Counted from the first letter of the stretch, positions 17,619-26,680 are shown. The stretch: DNA of 64,000 nt from Anaerococcus prevotii DSM 20548 (GCF_000024105.1 NC_013171.1:802501-866500); one strand, 5' to 3'. Translations and numbers: made by a program. Notes: a model not told the origin generated them from the sequence alone.

Positions 17619-17911
17619 TACCAAAAGATATTGAACGCTTGATGATATTTACAGCTGGAGAAGTTGCCAGAAAGCGTAAAGAACGTGGACTTAAATTAAA
17701 CTATCCTGAAGCAGTCGCTCTAATCAGTGCTGAGCTTTATGAAATGGCTCGTGATGGCAAGACTGTTTCAGATTTGATGCAAGAAGGTAGGAAGATTCTA
17801 ACAAGGGAAGATGTCATGGAAGGGGTTCCTGAAATGATTAAGGATGTGCAAATCGAAGCCACATTTCCTGATGGAACCAAGCTTGTAACAGTCCATCAAC
17901 CAATCGTATAG
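17609..17911 (+). CDS. ureA: Urease gamma subunit
   Basis: 100 residues, the standard length. '[20 protein letters not shown]' starts the protein and '[20 protein letters not shown]' is the typical core; it ends '[14 protein letters not shown]'. GGAAGGAT precedes ATG 17609. The separate gamma and beta genes follow the usual bacterial three-subunit plan rather than the fused Helicobacter form. Confidence 0.96.
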   Translation: MHLVPKDIERLMIFTAGEVARKRKERGLKLNYPEAVALISAELYEMARDGKTVSDLMQEGRKILTREDVMEGVPEMIKDVQIEATFPDGTKLVTVHQPIV

Positions 17912-17920
17912 GAGGCAAAA

Positions 17921-18304
17921 ATGATTCCAGGTGAAGTTTTTTATAAAGATGAAGATTTAATTTTAAATGAAGATTTCGAAGCTATAGAACTAGAAGTAAC
18001 AAATACTGGAGATAGGGCTGTACAAATCGGCTCTCATTTTCATTTTTTTGAAGTAAATAGATATTTAAAATTCGATCGTAAAAAGGCCTTTGGAAAAAAA
18101 CTAGACATTCCTGCAGGAAATGCTATTAGATTTGAACCAGGTCAAACCCATAGGGTAAGATTAATTGATATCGGCGGAAATGGAAGGGTTATAGGCTTTA
18201 ATGGACTTACAAATGGTATAACTCATGATATCAAAAAAGAGGAAGCCATGAAAAACCTAATTCAAAAAGGCTATGCTAATATCAATAGTGATGGGGAGGA
18301 ATAG
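17921..18304 (+). CDS. ureB: Urease beta subunit
   Basis: 127 residues. 'MIPGEVF' at the start, 'NTGDRAVQIGSHFHFFEVN' in the middle and 'FEPGQTHRVRLIDIGGNGRV' later are diagnostic. AGGAGG lies before ATG 17921. Its stop is immediately followed by the ureC ATG. UreB helps form the (alpha-beta-gamma)3 trimer. Confidence 0.96.
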   Translation: MIPGEVFYKDEDLILNEDFEAIELEVTNTGDRAVQIGSHFHFFEVNRYLKFDRKKAFGKKLDIPAGNAIRFEPGQTHRVRLIDIGGNGRVIGFNGLTNGITHDIKKEEAMKNLIQKGYANINSDGEE

Positions 18305-20026
18305 ATGTCATTTAAAATCTCAAGAGAAAAATACGGCTCTATGTATGGGCCAACAACAGGCGATAAAGTTAGACTAGCGGATACAAATATTATAATAGAA
18401 ATAGAAAAAGATTGTGCTATTTATGGAGATGAATCAATATTTGGTGGTGGTAAGACTGTAAGAGATGGAATGAATCAATCTTCAACTGCAAGCTATGCCT
18501 CAGGAACTTGTGATACAGTAATTACAAATGCAATTATCCTAGACTATACTGGCATATACAAGGCAGATATAGGCATTAGAGATGGTATTATTACTGGAAT
18601 AGGAAAATCTGGAAACCCAGATATGAATGATAATGTAAATCCCGGTCTTGTAATTGGGGCAAGCACTGAAATAATCTCAGGCGAAAATAAAATCGTAACT
18701 GCTGGAGCAATTGACACTCACGTTCATTTTATATCAGCCGATCAAGCAAACACTGCCCTTGCAGGAGGAACTACTACCCTAATCGGAGGAGGGACAGGAC
18801 CTGCTGATGGAACAAATGCTACAACCTGTACTCCAGGTCCTAACCACCTAGATGCTATGTTAAAATCAGTCGAAGGATATCCAGTAAATGTAGGACTTTT
18901 GGGTAAGGGAAATTGCTCAAGCAAAGAACCCCTTTATGAACAAATAAAAGCAGGAGCTTGTGGTCTAAAGATTCATGAAGACTGGGGAGCAACAAGAGCT
19001 GTTATAAATGCCAGCCTTGAAGTTGCTGATGAGTGCGATATAGCAGTTGCAATCCATACCGATACCCTTAACGAAGGCGGTACAATCGAAGATACCCTAG
19101 ATGCCATAGGTGGAAGGGCTATACATTTCTTCCATACTGAAGGAGCAGGAGGAGGACATGCACCAGATCAAATAGTTGCAGCTGGCTTTAACAATGTCTT
19201 TCCAGCATCAACAAATCCAACTATGCCTTTTACCATAAATACATCAGATGAGCACTTGGATATGGTTATGGTTTGCCACAATCTTGACAAAACCATAGAA
19301 GAAGATGTAGCCTTTGCTGACTCAAGGATTAGACCGGAAACAATAGCTGCAGAAGATGTCCTCCAAGATATGGGAGTATTCTCAATAATGTCTTCAGACT
19401 CTCAAGCCATGGGCAGGATTGGCGAAGTTGTTATGAGAACATGGCAAACAGCCTCAAAGATGAAGGACCAACGTGGAGCCCTCAAAGAAGATGAAGGAAA
19501 TAATAACGATAACTTTAGGGCCAAAAGATATGTAGCCAAATATACTATAAATCCAGCCATAGCCCACGGAGTATCTGAATATATTGGTTCAATCGAAGTC
19601 GGTAAACGAGCAGATCTTGTCCTTTGGGAGCCAAAATTCTTTGGAGTTCGTCCAAAACAAATCCTAAAAAATGGTCTAATAATAATGGCACCATCAGGAG
19701 ATCCTAACGCATCCATACCAACACCACAACCTGTTATATACAGAAGAATGTATGCAGCCATTGGCGGAGGAATCGGAAACTCTTGCATGACCTTTGTTTC
19801 AAAAGCAGCCTATGAAGCAGGCATAAAAGAAAAACTAGACCTAAAAAGAATGGTACTACCTGTTCATAATTGCAGAAACATCGGCAAAAAAGACATGAAA
19901 CTAAACTCCGAAACTCCAAACATTAAGGTAGACCCAGAAACTTATGAAGTGACAATTGAAGGAAAGAAAATAACATGTGATCCAGTAGACAAGGTCGCCC
20001 TAGGTCAATTATACAATCTATTTTAA
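18305..20026 (+). CDS. ureC: Urease alpha subunit (catalytic)
   Basis: 573 residues; hydrolyses urea to ammonia and carbamate in the cytoplasm. All active-site residues are present, offset by five from the Klebsiella numbering: His139 and His141 in 'DTHVHFI', carbamylated Lys222 in '[11 protein letters not shown]', His251 in 'AIHTDTLNE', His277 in '[13 protein letters not shown]', flap Cys324-His325 in 'MVCHNLD', and Asp364 in 'SSDSQAMGR'. GGAGG precedes ATG 18305. With the four accessory genes upstream the operon should give active enzyme. No urea channel or nickel transporter gene lies in the window. Confidence 0.97.
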   Translation: MSFKISREKYGSMYGPTTGDKVRLADTNIIIEIEKDCAIYGDESIFGGGKTVRDGMNQSSTASYASGTCDTVITNAIILDYTGIYKADIGIRDGIITGIGKSGNPDMNDNVNPGLVIGASTEIISGENKIVTAGAIDTHVHFISADQANTALAGGTTTLIGGGTGPADGTNATTCTPGPNHLDAMLKSVEGYPVNVGLLGKGNCSSKEPLYEQIKAGACGLKIHEDWGATRAVINASLEVADECDIAVAIHTDTLNEGGTIEDTLDAIGGRAIHFFHTEGAGGGHAPDQIVAAGFNNVFPASTNPTMPFTINTSDEHLDMVMVCHNLDKTIEEDVAFADSRIRPETIAAEDVLQDMGVFSIMSSDSQAMGRIGEVVMRTWQTASKMKDQRGALKEDEGNNNDNFRAKRYVAKYTINPAIAHGVSEYIGSIEVGKRADLVLWEPKFFGVRPKQILKNGLIIMAPSGDPNASIPTPQPVIYRRMYAAIGGGIGNSCMTFVSKAAYEAGIKEKLDLKRMVLPVHNCRNIGKKDMKLNSETPNIKVDPETYEVTIEGKKITCDPVDKVALGQLYNLF

Positions 20027-20104
20027 AATAAATATTAGAACTTAACAAGAATCTCAAAATCCTTACTAGAGATGTAAGGGTCTTAGGGTTCTCCCTAACA
20101 AGGT

Positions 20105-20151
20105 AAAAATTAATGGAGTATTCCGTAAAGGTCTGCTCCATTAATTTTTTT
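20105..20151 (+). terminator. Terminator of the urease operon
   Basis: A perfect stem of at least 12 bp: AAATTAATGGAG (ends 20118) with CTCCATTAATTT (from 20136), followed by a T run. Confidence 0.85.
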
Positions 20152-20292
20152 GTAAGTGTCCGTACACTTACTGTCCTTACTTCTTTTAAAACTCCTTTCA
20201 AAATTTATATATTTTTTCAAAAAATACCGTAATTATAATTTGGTTATTTTTTATTGTTAGAATTGATTACATAAGAAATGTAGGAATAATAT

Positions 20293-20478
20293 ATGAAAAT
20301 TATGCTTTAAACAAGAAATTTAACAAAGAAAATCAAAGAACAAATGGTACTTGAAAATGTATCACTTAAAGTAGAAAAAGGAAAGATATATGGATTATTA
20401 GGACCAAACGGTGCTGGAAAATCAACACTATTAAAAATAATTACTAAAGTTATGAATTGTACATCGGGGGATATTTAG
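20293..20478 (+). pseudogene. Bacitracin/lantibiotic-type ABC ATPase, 5' part (split by IS110)
   Basis: From ATG 20293 the frame reads, after a TAA at 20308, '[20 protein letters not shown]' and Walker A '[17 protein letters not shown]', ending 'CTSGDI' at the insertion element. This is the N-terminal third of a BcrA/LanF-type ATPase. The rest resumes at 22054. The early stop adds a second lesion, so the gene was dead before or after the insertion. No permease gene is nearby. Confidence 0.8.
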
Positions 20479-20712
20479 TACCATAAATAGTGTAAGAAAG
20501 AAAATTATTTCTATCTTGCACTATTTTTGTATAATGAAGATGTAGTATGACGAGGGGGTTTTAGGGTTAGAATATCCGTCATAAAAACTGTCAACTACCT
20601 CTTCATTATTCATATTCGATTAAGCAGGTTGGGCAAAACGTCCGTGTCACGAGCTAAAATGAGTGTAATGGTGCAGGTAGAAACTACAAATCAAAAGAAA
20701 GAAGGTAATAAA
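20479..20712 (+). ncRNA. Candidate bridge RNA region of the IS110 element
   Basis: IS110-group elements carry a structured guide (bridge) RNA in the non-coding left end. Here 234 bp precede the transposase. A 13-bp stem with one G-T pair (20485-20497 with 20514-20526) is followed by T's, then TATAAT at 20530-20535, which could be the -10 for the RNA. The remaining ~175 bases have room for the two guide loops, which I did not resolve. Confidence 0.5.
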
Positions 20713-21936
20713 ATGATATCTATAGGAATAGATATAGCAAAAGAAAAGTTTACAGTCTGTGCACTAGAACAAGGTAGCAAAATCATTTGGAAGCCTTTTG
20801 ATGTTCATCTTAACAAAACAAAAGTAGAAGAATTTTTAAAGAAACTAGATACGTTAAATGAAGAAGTAAAAATAATCATGGAAGCAACAGGTAAATATCA
20901 TCTTCCAATCCTCTATGAATTAAAAGATAAAGAATATTTTGTAAGTGTAGTAAACCCTTTGAAAATGAAACAGTTTTGTAGAGTACTTAACTTTAGAAAA
21001 GCAAAAAATGATAACATAGATGCCATACAAATAGCAGAATATGGCTTGATGTACTGGAAAGAATTACAAGAATATAAAGTAGATTCAGAAAGTTTCAGAA
21101 TTCTAAAAGAATTAAACAGATCCTATCAGCACTACATGGACTTAAGAATCAATCAAATGAACTTCATAGATCAAACAATAAGTCAAACATTTCCAGGAAT
21201 AAAGAAATTAATACCACATGCTTCAGGAGACTTTTCAAAAGATAAACTATTAGACTTCTTAGAAATATGGTGGCACAAAGACCTAGTATTAGAAAAACCA
21301 GAAGAAAAATTCATAGAAGATTTTAAAAACTGGGCAAAAGAAAAGAGATACCATCCTAATGCTGATAAAGCTAAATCCATATACAAGCTCGCAGAGGAAA
21401 GTATCTCAATTCAACCTTCTAATAGCTCATATATAAAGACTAGCATACAAGAAGGGATAGAATTGATAAAACATATAAATCAAATTCTACATACTATTTT
21501 ATCACAAATGATAGAAATTTCCGAGCCCTTAGAAGAATATCAAGAAGCAAAGAAATTCTCAGGAATATCAGATAAATTAGCAGTGCAAATTACAGCAGAA
21601 TTTGGAGACTTATCAAAATTTAAAAACAAAAAAAGTTTAATATCATTTGTAGGAATAGATTCACCACCATATGAGTCAGGTAACTTCAAAGCGGATCAGA
21701 GAAAAATAACAAAAAGAGGCAATGCAATACTAAGAAAAGTAGGTTATCAAGCTATGAAATGCATGATGAGTGCAAAAGATACTGAAAATGATATATATCT
21801 GTATATGGTAAAAAAAGAAAAAGATGGAAAGGCTAAGAAGATTTGTAAATTTGCAGGATTAAATAAATTCTTAAGAACCTACTATGCAAAAGTTATGGCA
21901 TCAAAACAAGAAAAGAAGTTATTAAAAGTAGCCTAG
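20713..21936 (+). CDS. IS110-family transposase (DEDD recombinase)
   Basis: 407 residues from ATG 20713 (AAGAAGG upstream). The N-terminal RuvC-like DEDD domain shows 'SIGIDIAKEKF' (first Asp), 'IIMEATGKYH' (Glu) and 'KNDNIDAIQIAEYG' (the Asp pair). The C-terminal Transposase_20 domain has 'FSGISDKLAVQITAEFGD' and 'SFVGIDSPPYESG', with the catalytic Ser in the last motif, then 'KITKRGNAILRKVGYQA'. It is full length and looks active. It works with the bridge RNA to recombine donor and target without classical strand cleavage by DDE chemistry. Confidence 0.92.
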   Translation: MISIGIDIAKEKFTVCALEQGSKIIWKPFDVHLNKTKVEEFLKKLDTLNEEVKIIMEATGKYHLPILYELKDKEYFVSVVNPLKMKQFCRVLNFRKAKNDNIDAIQIAEYGLMYWKELQEYKVDSESFRILKELNRSYQHYMDLRINQMNFIDQTISQTFPGIKKLIPHASGDFSKDKLLDFLEIWWHKDLVLEKPEEKFIEDFKNWAKEKRYHPNADKAKSIYKLAEESISIQPSNSSYIKTSIQEGIELIKHINQILHTILSQMIEISEPLEEYQEAKKFSGISDKLAVQITAEFGDLSKFKNKKSLISFVGIDSPPYESGNFKADQRKITKRGNAILRKVGYQAMKCMMSAKDTENDIYLYMVKKEKDGKAKKICKFAGLNKFLRTYYAKVMASKQEKKLLKVA

Positions 21937-22053
21937 AATTAACATTGCTATAGTTAAAACAAGCCGATTGTAAGCGGCTTATTTGTTGTGCTTAAATTTA
22001 AACTCTAAATAACAAGTAGAAAAGTAAAATTAATTCGATTTTCTCCTTGACTT

Positions 22054-22401
22054 TTGTTAGCAGGTTTTTTTGAAGGAAAAAGCATGTGTACAGAAGATTT
22101 AAAAAATGTTGGATCTATCATAGAGCATCCTGCTATCTATCCAAATTTAACAGCATATGAAAACCTAGAAGTTTTAACAGTATTATTAAATATTGTCAAA
22201 AGAAGAATTGACTATGTGTTAAAAATAGTTGGTAAAGAAAATACAAATAAAAAATTGGCAAGAAATTTTTCATTAGGTATGAAACAAAGACTTGGAATCG
22301 CAATGGCACTTATAAATAATCCAGAATTATTAATACTTGATGAACTAAAAAATGGATTAGATCCTTTGGGAATCCAAGAATTAAGAGAATTGATAAAATA
22401 G
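22054..22401 (+). pseudogene. Bacitracin/lantibiotic-type ABC ATPase, 3' part
   Basis: Resumes the gene cut by the IS: 'FFEGKSMCTEDLKNVGSIIE', 'PAIYPNLTAYENLEVL', signature 'FSLGMKQRLGIAMALINNP' and Walker B 'LLILDELKNGLDPLGIQEL'. The D-loop normally reads 'DEPTNGLDP'; Pro-Thr is here Leu-Lys, a sign of decay. The frame stops at 22401 and passes within 40 bases into a recombinase fragment, so the 3' end of the ATPase gene was also lost. Confidence 0.8.
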
Positions 22402-22436
22402 TTTTCTAAAAAAGGTAAAAAATATTGTCCTCATTC

Positions 22437-23093
22437 AAAGGGAATACAAGAAGCAGCAATAGAAAAAGCTTTTGTTGAATTTATAGGCAATTATGCCATG
22501 CAGATTCAACAGTAATAGATGATTTTTTAAAAATTGTAGAAGAAGAAATAAATGATAATACATTAGTCAAAGAATTGAAAAAGATAGAAAATCAATTAAA
22601 TAGAATCATTAGTCAAGAAAGAAAGTTAGTTGATCTTCATTTAGAAGATAGTATAGACGAAGAAGTTTATGCTAAAAAATATAAAAAACTTACAAAACAA
22701 AAAGAAGAATTACTCGATAAAAAGAAAACCCTAGAGCTAACAATAAAAGATGAAAATTCTATTAAAGAAAGACTAAAGCAATTTTAAAATATCTTAGAGA
22801 ATAGAGAAATTATAGAGAAATTTAACAGAACAGTCTTTGAAAGCATAGTTGATAAAGTCGTGGTGGGTAGAATTGACAAAGACGGAGCAGTCCATCCATA
22901 TGACTTAAAATTCTATTTCAAAACAGGAGTTAAAGGTAGTCAAAATTCTGATGATTTCAAAGATAAAAGAAAAAATGCTGAAGACAATGATATTAATAAT
23001 TGTGCTCCCACAAGGATGACGAGGATAAAAAATTATGTTCCCAAGCAAAAGACAACACACGTAGAAGTAATAACTTACCTTGAAAAGCTATAA
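22437..23093 (+). pseudogene. Large serine recombinase remnant, copy 2 (C-terminal part only)
   Basis: Same region as copy 1 at 10915, same orientation, differing at a small number of bases. It starts slightly earlier, with a zinc-ribbon end 'CPHSKGIQEAAIEKAFVE'. A frame slip near 22480 and an in-frame TAA at 22785 (AAA in copy 1) break it. The tail '...IKNYVPKQKTTHVEVITYLEKL' looks like the true C-terminus, whereas copy 1 diverges there. The two copies lie 11.5 kb apart and enclose the urease operon. Confidence 0.75.
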
Positions 23094-23118
23094 GTGTTTA
23101 TAAAAATCTTAGCTAAAG

Positions 23119-23163
23119 TGGCTTTTAGGATTTAAAAGAAATCTAAGAAGCCATTATTTTTTT
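23119..23163 (+). terminator. Terminator after recombinase remnant
   Basis: TGGCTTTTAGGATTT (23119-23133) pairs imperfectly with AAATCTAAGAAGCCA (23139-23153), followed by a run of T. Confidence 0.6.
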
Positions 23164-23407
23164 AAATTAAAATTTAGAATATAAAAATGCTAGGGATAAG
23201 ATTTATGGTATTAAGCCATATTTTTAAGTCCAAGCTAAATTACTGTAATTTGATGATTTTGTATTTATCTTTACTTACTTTTCAGATAGGTGCTATAATA
23301 ATGGTAACTATTAACGCTTTATTTTAGAAAATAAAAAAGACGGAGATTTAATATGAGAGAGATCAAAAAAAGAATGAAGCTAATATTTTGAAACAATAAC
23401 TGAATCC

Positions 23408-24532
23408 ATGCTTGAAGAAACCAGGAAAGCAATTGAAGTAAAAAATACATTAAGTTTTCCAATTTCTGAATTATCAATGTTGGGAGTAACTTTATCGTCT
23501 TTGTTGCCCTATTTTAGAACTATTACTAATACTGTAGATTTTCAAGTCGATGACATGTATAAGATTGCAAATAAAAGCTTCGGAGATACACTCAAAATTG
23601 CTAAAAATGGGAATTTTTGGGGTGCAATGCTGACACCTACAGGCAAATCTAAATTTGCCCAACTTTCTGGGATAGACTTACTTTCAGCAACAACAAAAAC
23701 TGTAGGTCCTATAGATCCAGCCCTGATTTTAGTGGCCATGATGATTCATTTTGTGGAGAAGGATATTAAGCAAATAAAACAAGATCAGAAGAAAATACTT
23801 TCTTTTCTTGAAGTAGAAAATGAGTCTCAAATAGAAGCTGATGTTGAAACTTTAATGGAGATAGTAAAAAACTATAAGTATAATTGGGACAACCTTATGA
23901 TTATCACAAATACTCACAATGTTGTTATGGATATTAAAAACCGATCAAGAAAGAATATCCTATCATTCCAAAAGAAGATAAATGATGAAATATTAAAGAA
24001 GCAGTTTTTTACAGGTCAGGTAAAAATCAACTCTAGACTAGCCGATTTAGTTAAAAAATTCAAATATTATCGCCTTTCTCTCTACATATTTTCCTTATCT
24101 TCATTAATGGAAATAATGCTGGCTGGTAATTTCAAAGAAGATTATATTCTAAACATAAGAAATGAGATAGAAAAATCATCTAATGAGTACAGGGATTATT
24201 TTATGAAAAGTTCATTTTATTTAGAAAGAATTGCCAAAACTGGTTTAGAAAAGAATTTGTTTAAGGGAATTGGAATTGTAGGTAAGTCAGCTGGAAAAGT
24301 TATCGGTTCTTTACCAATCATAAAGAAAGGCCCTGTAGATGAATACTTAAAAGATAAGGGCGATGCTATATATAAAAGTTCTCAAGAGATTGAAAAGAGT
24401 CTTTTGAGAAATTTTGCACAGCTAGCTAATCCGACTACAAGAATTTTAATTGATAAGATAGAAGACTTAAATCGTATTTATAATCATACTGAAGAAATAT
24501 GTTTCAATAAAGAGAAAATTTATTTTCTATAA
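23408..24532 (+). CDS. Helical protein of unknown function, first gene of J-domain/HIRAN cassette (probable frameshift near start)
   Basis: 374 residues from ATG 23408, mostly helical. The conserved-looking core is 'KNGNFWGAMLTPTGKSKFAQ', followed by a hydrophobic helix 'DPALILVAMMIHFVEKDIKQ' and a long coiled region ('ESQIEADVETLMEIVKNYKY'). Near the C-terminus is a Gly-rich hydrophobic patch 'KGIGIVGKSAGKVIGSLPI'. I recognise no assigned family. The best start is ATG 23353 (GGAG seven bases upstream), but its frame stops at 23389. Removing one T from the TTTT run at 23386-23389 joins it to this frame ('...KLIFETITESMLEE'). So either the gene is frameshifted or translation begins at 23408 without a good ribosome site. 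Confidence 0.65.
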   Translation: MLEETRKAIEVKNTLSFPISELSMLGVTLSSLLPYFRTITNTVDFQVDDMYKIANKSFGDTLKIAKNGNFWGAMLTPTGKSKFAQLSGIDLLSATTKTVGPIDPALILVAMMIHFVEKDIKQIKQDQKKILSFLEVENESQIEADVETLMEIVKNYKYNWDNLMIITNTHNVVMDIKNRSRKNILSFQKKINDEILKKQFFTGQVKINSRLADLVKKFKYYRLSLYIFSLSSLMEIMLAGNFKEDYILNIRNEIEKSSNEYRDYFMKSSFYLERIAKTGLEKNLFKGIGIVGKSAGKVIGSLPIIKKGPVDEYLKDKGDAIYKSSQEIEKSLLRNFAQLANPTTRILIDKIEDLNRIYNHTEEICFNKEKIYFL

Positions 24533-24610
24533 TGAAATACTTTGGCTGAATTAAGAAAGATAGGATTTTTAGGAAAGATTTATCGCTAAAGCATATAGAA
24601 AGGTATTTCT

Positions 24611-25411
24611 ATGGGAAAAATTATTGAATTTCCAGATGATAAAAAACTTAGGGAAAAATTAAAAAAGTATAGGGATAGTTTAGAGGAACTTTTACTAGAA
24701 AGAGATAATCTTTACTATGTAGTTTGTGCAAATATCAAAACCCAGTATATGCTGATTTTTGGAAGTCTTGAATACAAGGTGTTTTCTGATTTTTGCAAAT
24801 ATCAGAGACTTAGAAGAAAGAAAGCTTTAATACAGATAAGGATTAATCGTAAGGAAGAAATAAATTTATCTGATATCGAAGATATACTAGATTTAGAATT
24901 TGCTGATTATAGGGAAAAGCTTGATTCTAAGATGGATGAGATTAATCATGCAATTAGTCGTTCTCATTTAGAGATTTTATCTGATGATGATACAATTTTG
25001 CTAAAAAGATTATATAGAAAAATTGTAAGAGCCTTGCATCCTGACCTTAATCCAGAGCTTTCTGATAGGGAGCAACACTTATTCTACAATGCCACAGAAT
25101 CATACAAGGCAGGCGATCTTTATTCTACAAAAATTATTTACGATATAGTTTGTAGTGGAGATATGGACGTTGAAGATCTTTTAACTGGAAAATCTTTGAT
25201 GGACGAGGTCAAAAGATTAGAAGAATTAGTTCAGAAAATTAAAAATGATATTGATTTGATAAAATCTCAAAGTCCCTATACTTGGAAGATATATGTGGAA
25301 GATGATGACAAAAAAGAAGAGAAGCTTAAGACTTTAGAAAATGATCTAAAATCCTACCAAGAAGCAATAAAGACCCAGGAAGAATACATAGAAGAATTAT
25401 TGAGGAAATAA
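24611..25411 (+). CDS. J-domain-like protein
   Basis: 266 residues with AAAGG upstream. Residues about 130-175 hold a J-domain core: 'LYRKIVRALHPDLNPELSDR', with the His-Pro-Asp triad, then 'FYNATESYKAGD'. Unlike DnaJ the domain is central, flanked by charged helices; the C-terminus is a coiled coil ('LKTLENDLKSYQEAIKTQEE'). J-domains recruit and stimulate Hsp70. It ends one base before the HIRAN gene, so the two are translated together. A dedicated co-chaperone for the cassette is a fair guess. Confidence 0.75.
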   Translation: MGKIIEFPDDKKLREKLKKYRDSLEELLLERDNLYYVVCANIKTQYMLIFGSLEYKVFSDFCKYQRLRRKKALIQIRINRKEEINLSDIEDILDLEFADYREKLDSKMDEINHAISRSHLEILSDDDTILLKRLYRKIVRALHPDLNPELSDREQHLFYNATESYKAGDLYSTKIIYDIVCSGDMDVEDLLTGKSLMDEVKRLEELVQKIKNDIDLIKSQSPYTWKIYVEDDDKKEEKLKTLENDLKSYQEAIKTQEEYIEELLRK

Positions 25412-25813
25412 ATGGGTGATTTAATAAAAAAAGATCAAAATGGTCTTGTTGATATTATTACAAATAATGAGAAGAGATTTGACCTTCCCAAACCATTTGA
25501 ACATGATATATTTCTTTTTGTTTCATATGTAGCTGGTACTACTCATATTGAAAATATTGGGGAAATCTACGAGAATTTAGAAGAAGGTGAAAAGTTAAAT
25601 CTCTACCGTGAACCCGACAACGAACATGATCCTCAAGCTATTTCTATAGAAACATCAAGAAAAGAAAAAATAGGATATGTCCCACGCCAAGACAATGTGA
25701 TTTTTTCAAGACTAATGGATGCGGGGAAAAATCTTTTTGCAAAAGTGGAAGATAAAGAAATGCGAGGCAAGTGGGCCAGGATAAAAATCAATATATATCT
25801 TCGTGAAAGTTAG
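25412..25813 (+). CDS. HIRAN-domain protein
   Basis: 133 residues. The C-terminal ~95 residues match the HIRAN fold: 'VSYVAGTTHIENIGEIYENL', 'LYREPDNEHDPQAISIE' and 'KIGYVPRQDNVIFSRLMDAG'. The 'EPxNxHDxxAI' and 'GYVPR' elements are diagnostic. HIRAN domains bind 3' ends of single-stranded DNA in HLTF-type remodellers; stand-alone bacterial versions are often next to helicases or nucleases and are little studied. Here it sits in a compact operon with a J-domain protein and two unknown proteins, and with no helicase. Confidence 0.85.
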   Translation: MGDLIKKDQNGLVDIITNNEKRFDLPKPFEHDIFLFVSYVAGTTHIENIGEIYENLEEGEKLNLYREPDNEHDPQAISIETSRKEKIGYVPRQDNVIFSRLMDAGKNLFAKVEDKEMRGKWARIKINIYLRES

Positions 25814-25820
25814 GCAAAAG

Positions 25821-26429
25821 ATGTATTACGAAAACGAATGGATTCATCCTAATTTATGTGTAAAAGATAGCCACGATTTTGATTTCGATCCTATTTCAGG
25901 CCAATACTGCTTTATAATTGCAAATAACATTGCTAGTAGTTTTATCATTGAAAAAGCTGTTAACAAGCTAATCAAATCAGGTTTTAAGTATTTTAGTATT
26001 TTTGGTGAATATGCAAAATTATGGGAAGAGATAATTTATTCATTAACTAAGGAAGAAAATAGTATAAAGGTAGAAGCAAGCGAGCTTGACCTTATGAAAC
26101 TGGCCTATGACCTAAGTGTTTATGTTACTTTTAAAACTAAATCTATAAACTATTTAATATCTGATGATGAATATTTTACAGAATATGTAATTGGGGATTT
26201 AGATGATATTTTAAATGAAAACACCTTATTTACACCATCTGACTGGAAGAGATTTAGGGATGGATATGAATTTACCTATCATGACAAAGATGCTATTATA
26301 AGCATAGGTAAAGAATTATTTCTTGGATATCTAGGAAAAGAAAAAAGTTTTTCTTATAGTGATAAGGGGATTAATTTTAGAATTTTTGAAGGTAAAAGTT
26401 TTGCGGAAATTTGGATAAGCTATTTATAG
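25821..26429 (+). CDS. Unknown protein, last gene of J-domain/HIRAN cassette
   Basis: 202 residues from ATG 25821 (AGG seven bases upstream); GTG 25803 would overlap the HIRAN gene. No family is recognised. It is a mixed alpha/beta soluble protein, acidic, starting 'MYYENEWIHPNLCVKDSHDF' and containing 'FSIFGEYAKLWEEIIYSL' and 'DLDDILNENTLFTPSDWKRF'. No membrane helix or catalytic signature stands out. Its spacing makes it the fourth gene of the operon. Confidence 0.6.
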   Translation: MYYENEWIHPNLCVKDSHDFDFDPISGQYCFIIANNIASSFIIEKAVNKLIKSGFKYFSIFGEYAKLWEEIIYSLTKEENSIKVEASELDLMKLAYDLSVYVTFKTKSINYLISDDEYFTEYVIGDLDDILNENTLFTPSDWKRFRDGYEFTYHDKDAIISIGKELFLGYLGKEKSFSYSDKGINFRIFEGKSFAEIWISYL

Positions 26430-26680
26430 GAGTTAGAAATATACATAGAAATTGTAGGCCTTTCTACTACAAAATGTCAAAAACATTTAACTGAGAACTT
26501 GACTACCTATATAATAATGTCAAGAGAATTTGATATTGGAGGTCAGTATGATTTTCATAAAAATTTAAAAAACTAATCAACCAATTGCTTTAACTTTACT
26601 ATAGATATTTCTGGTAATTTAATTGGTCTGCACCATTCTTATCAAATTAATATTAAAAAAATATAGTTAAAATATAAAAA
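26430..26680. other. Decayed sequence without an intact gene
   Basis: A 51-codon open stretch from 26431 lacks a start and is not recognisable. A second short run near 26595 reads 'FNFTIDISGNLIGLHHSYQI'. These look like gene debris. No promoter or hairpin stands out. Confidence 0.3.

Larger units (their letters stand above)
20479..22053 (+). mobile_element. IS110-family insertion sequence
   Basis: An element of about 1.57 kb inserted in an ABC ATPase gene. It has a long non-coding left end (about 234 bp), one transposase gene and a right end of about 117 bp. The ends show no clear inverted repeats, as expected for the family. Edges are set from where the ATPase coding sequence breaks (after '...GGGGATATT') and resumes ('GGTTTTTTTGAAGG...'); they are good to a few bases only. 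Confidence 0.8.

Noticed and set aside
19402-19788. A 128-codon minus-strand frame inside ureC
   Set aside because: It is a shadow of a strongly conserved gene with all catalytic residues, and has no ribosome site.
20629-20712. Upstream start for the IS110 transposase
   Set aside because: The extra 28 residues lie in the non-coding guide-RNA region; ATG 20713 gives the usual 'MISIGIDIAKEKF' start with a ribosome site.
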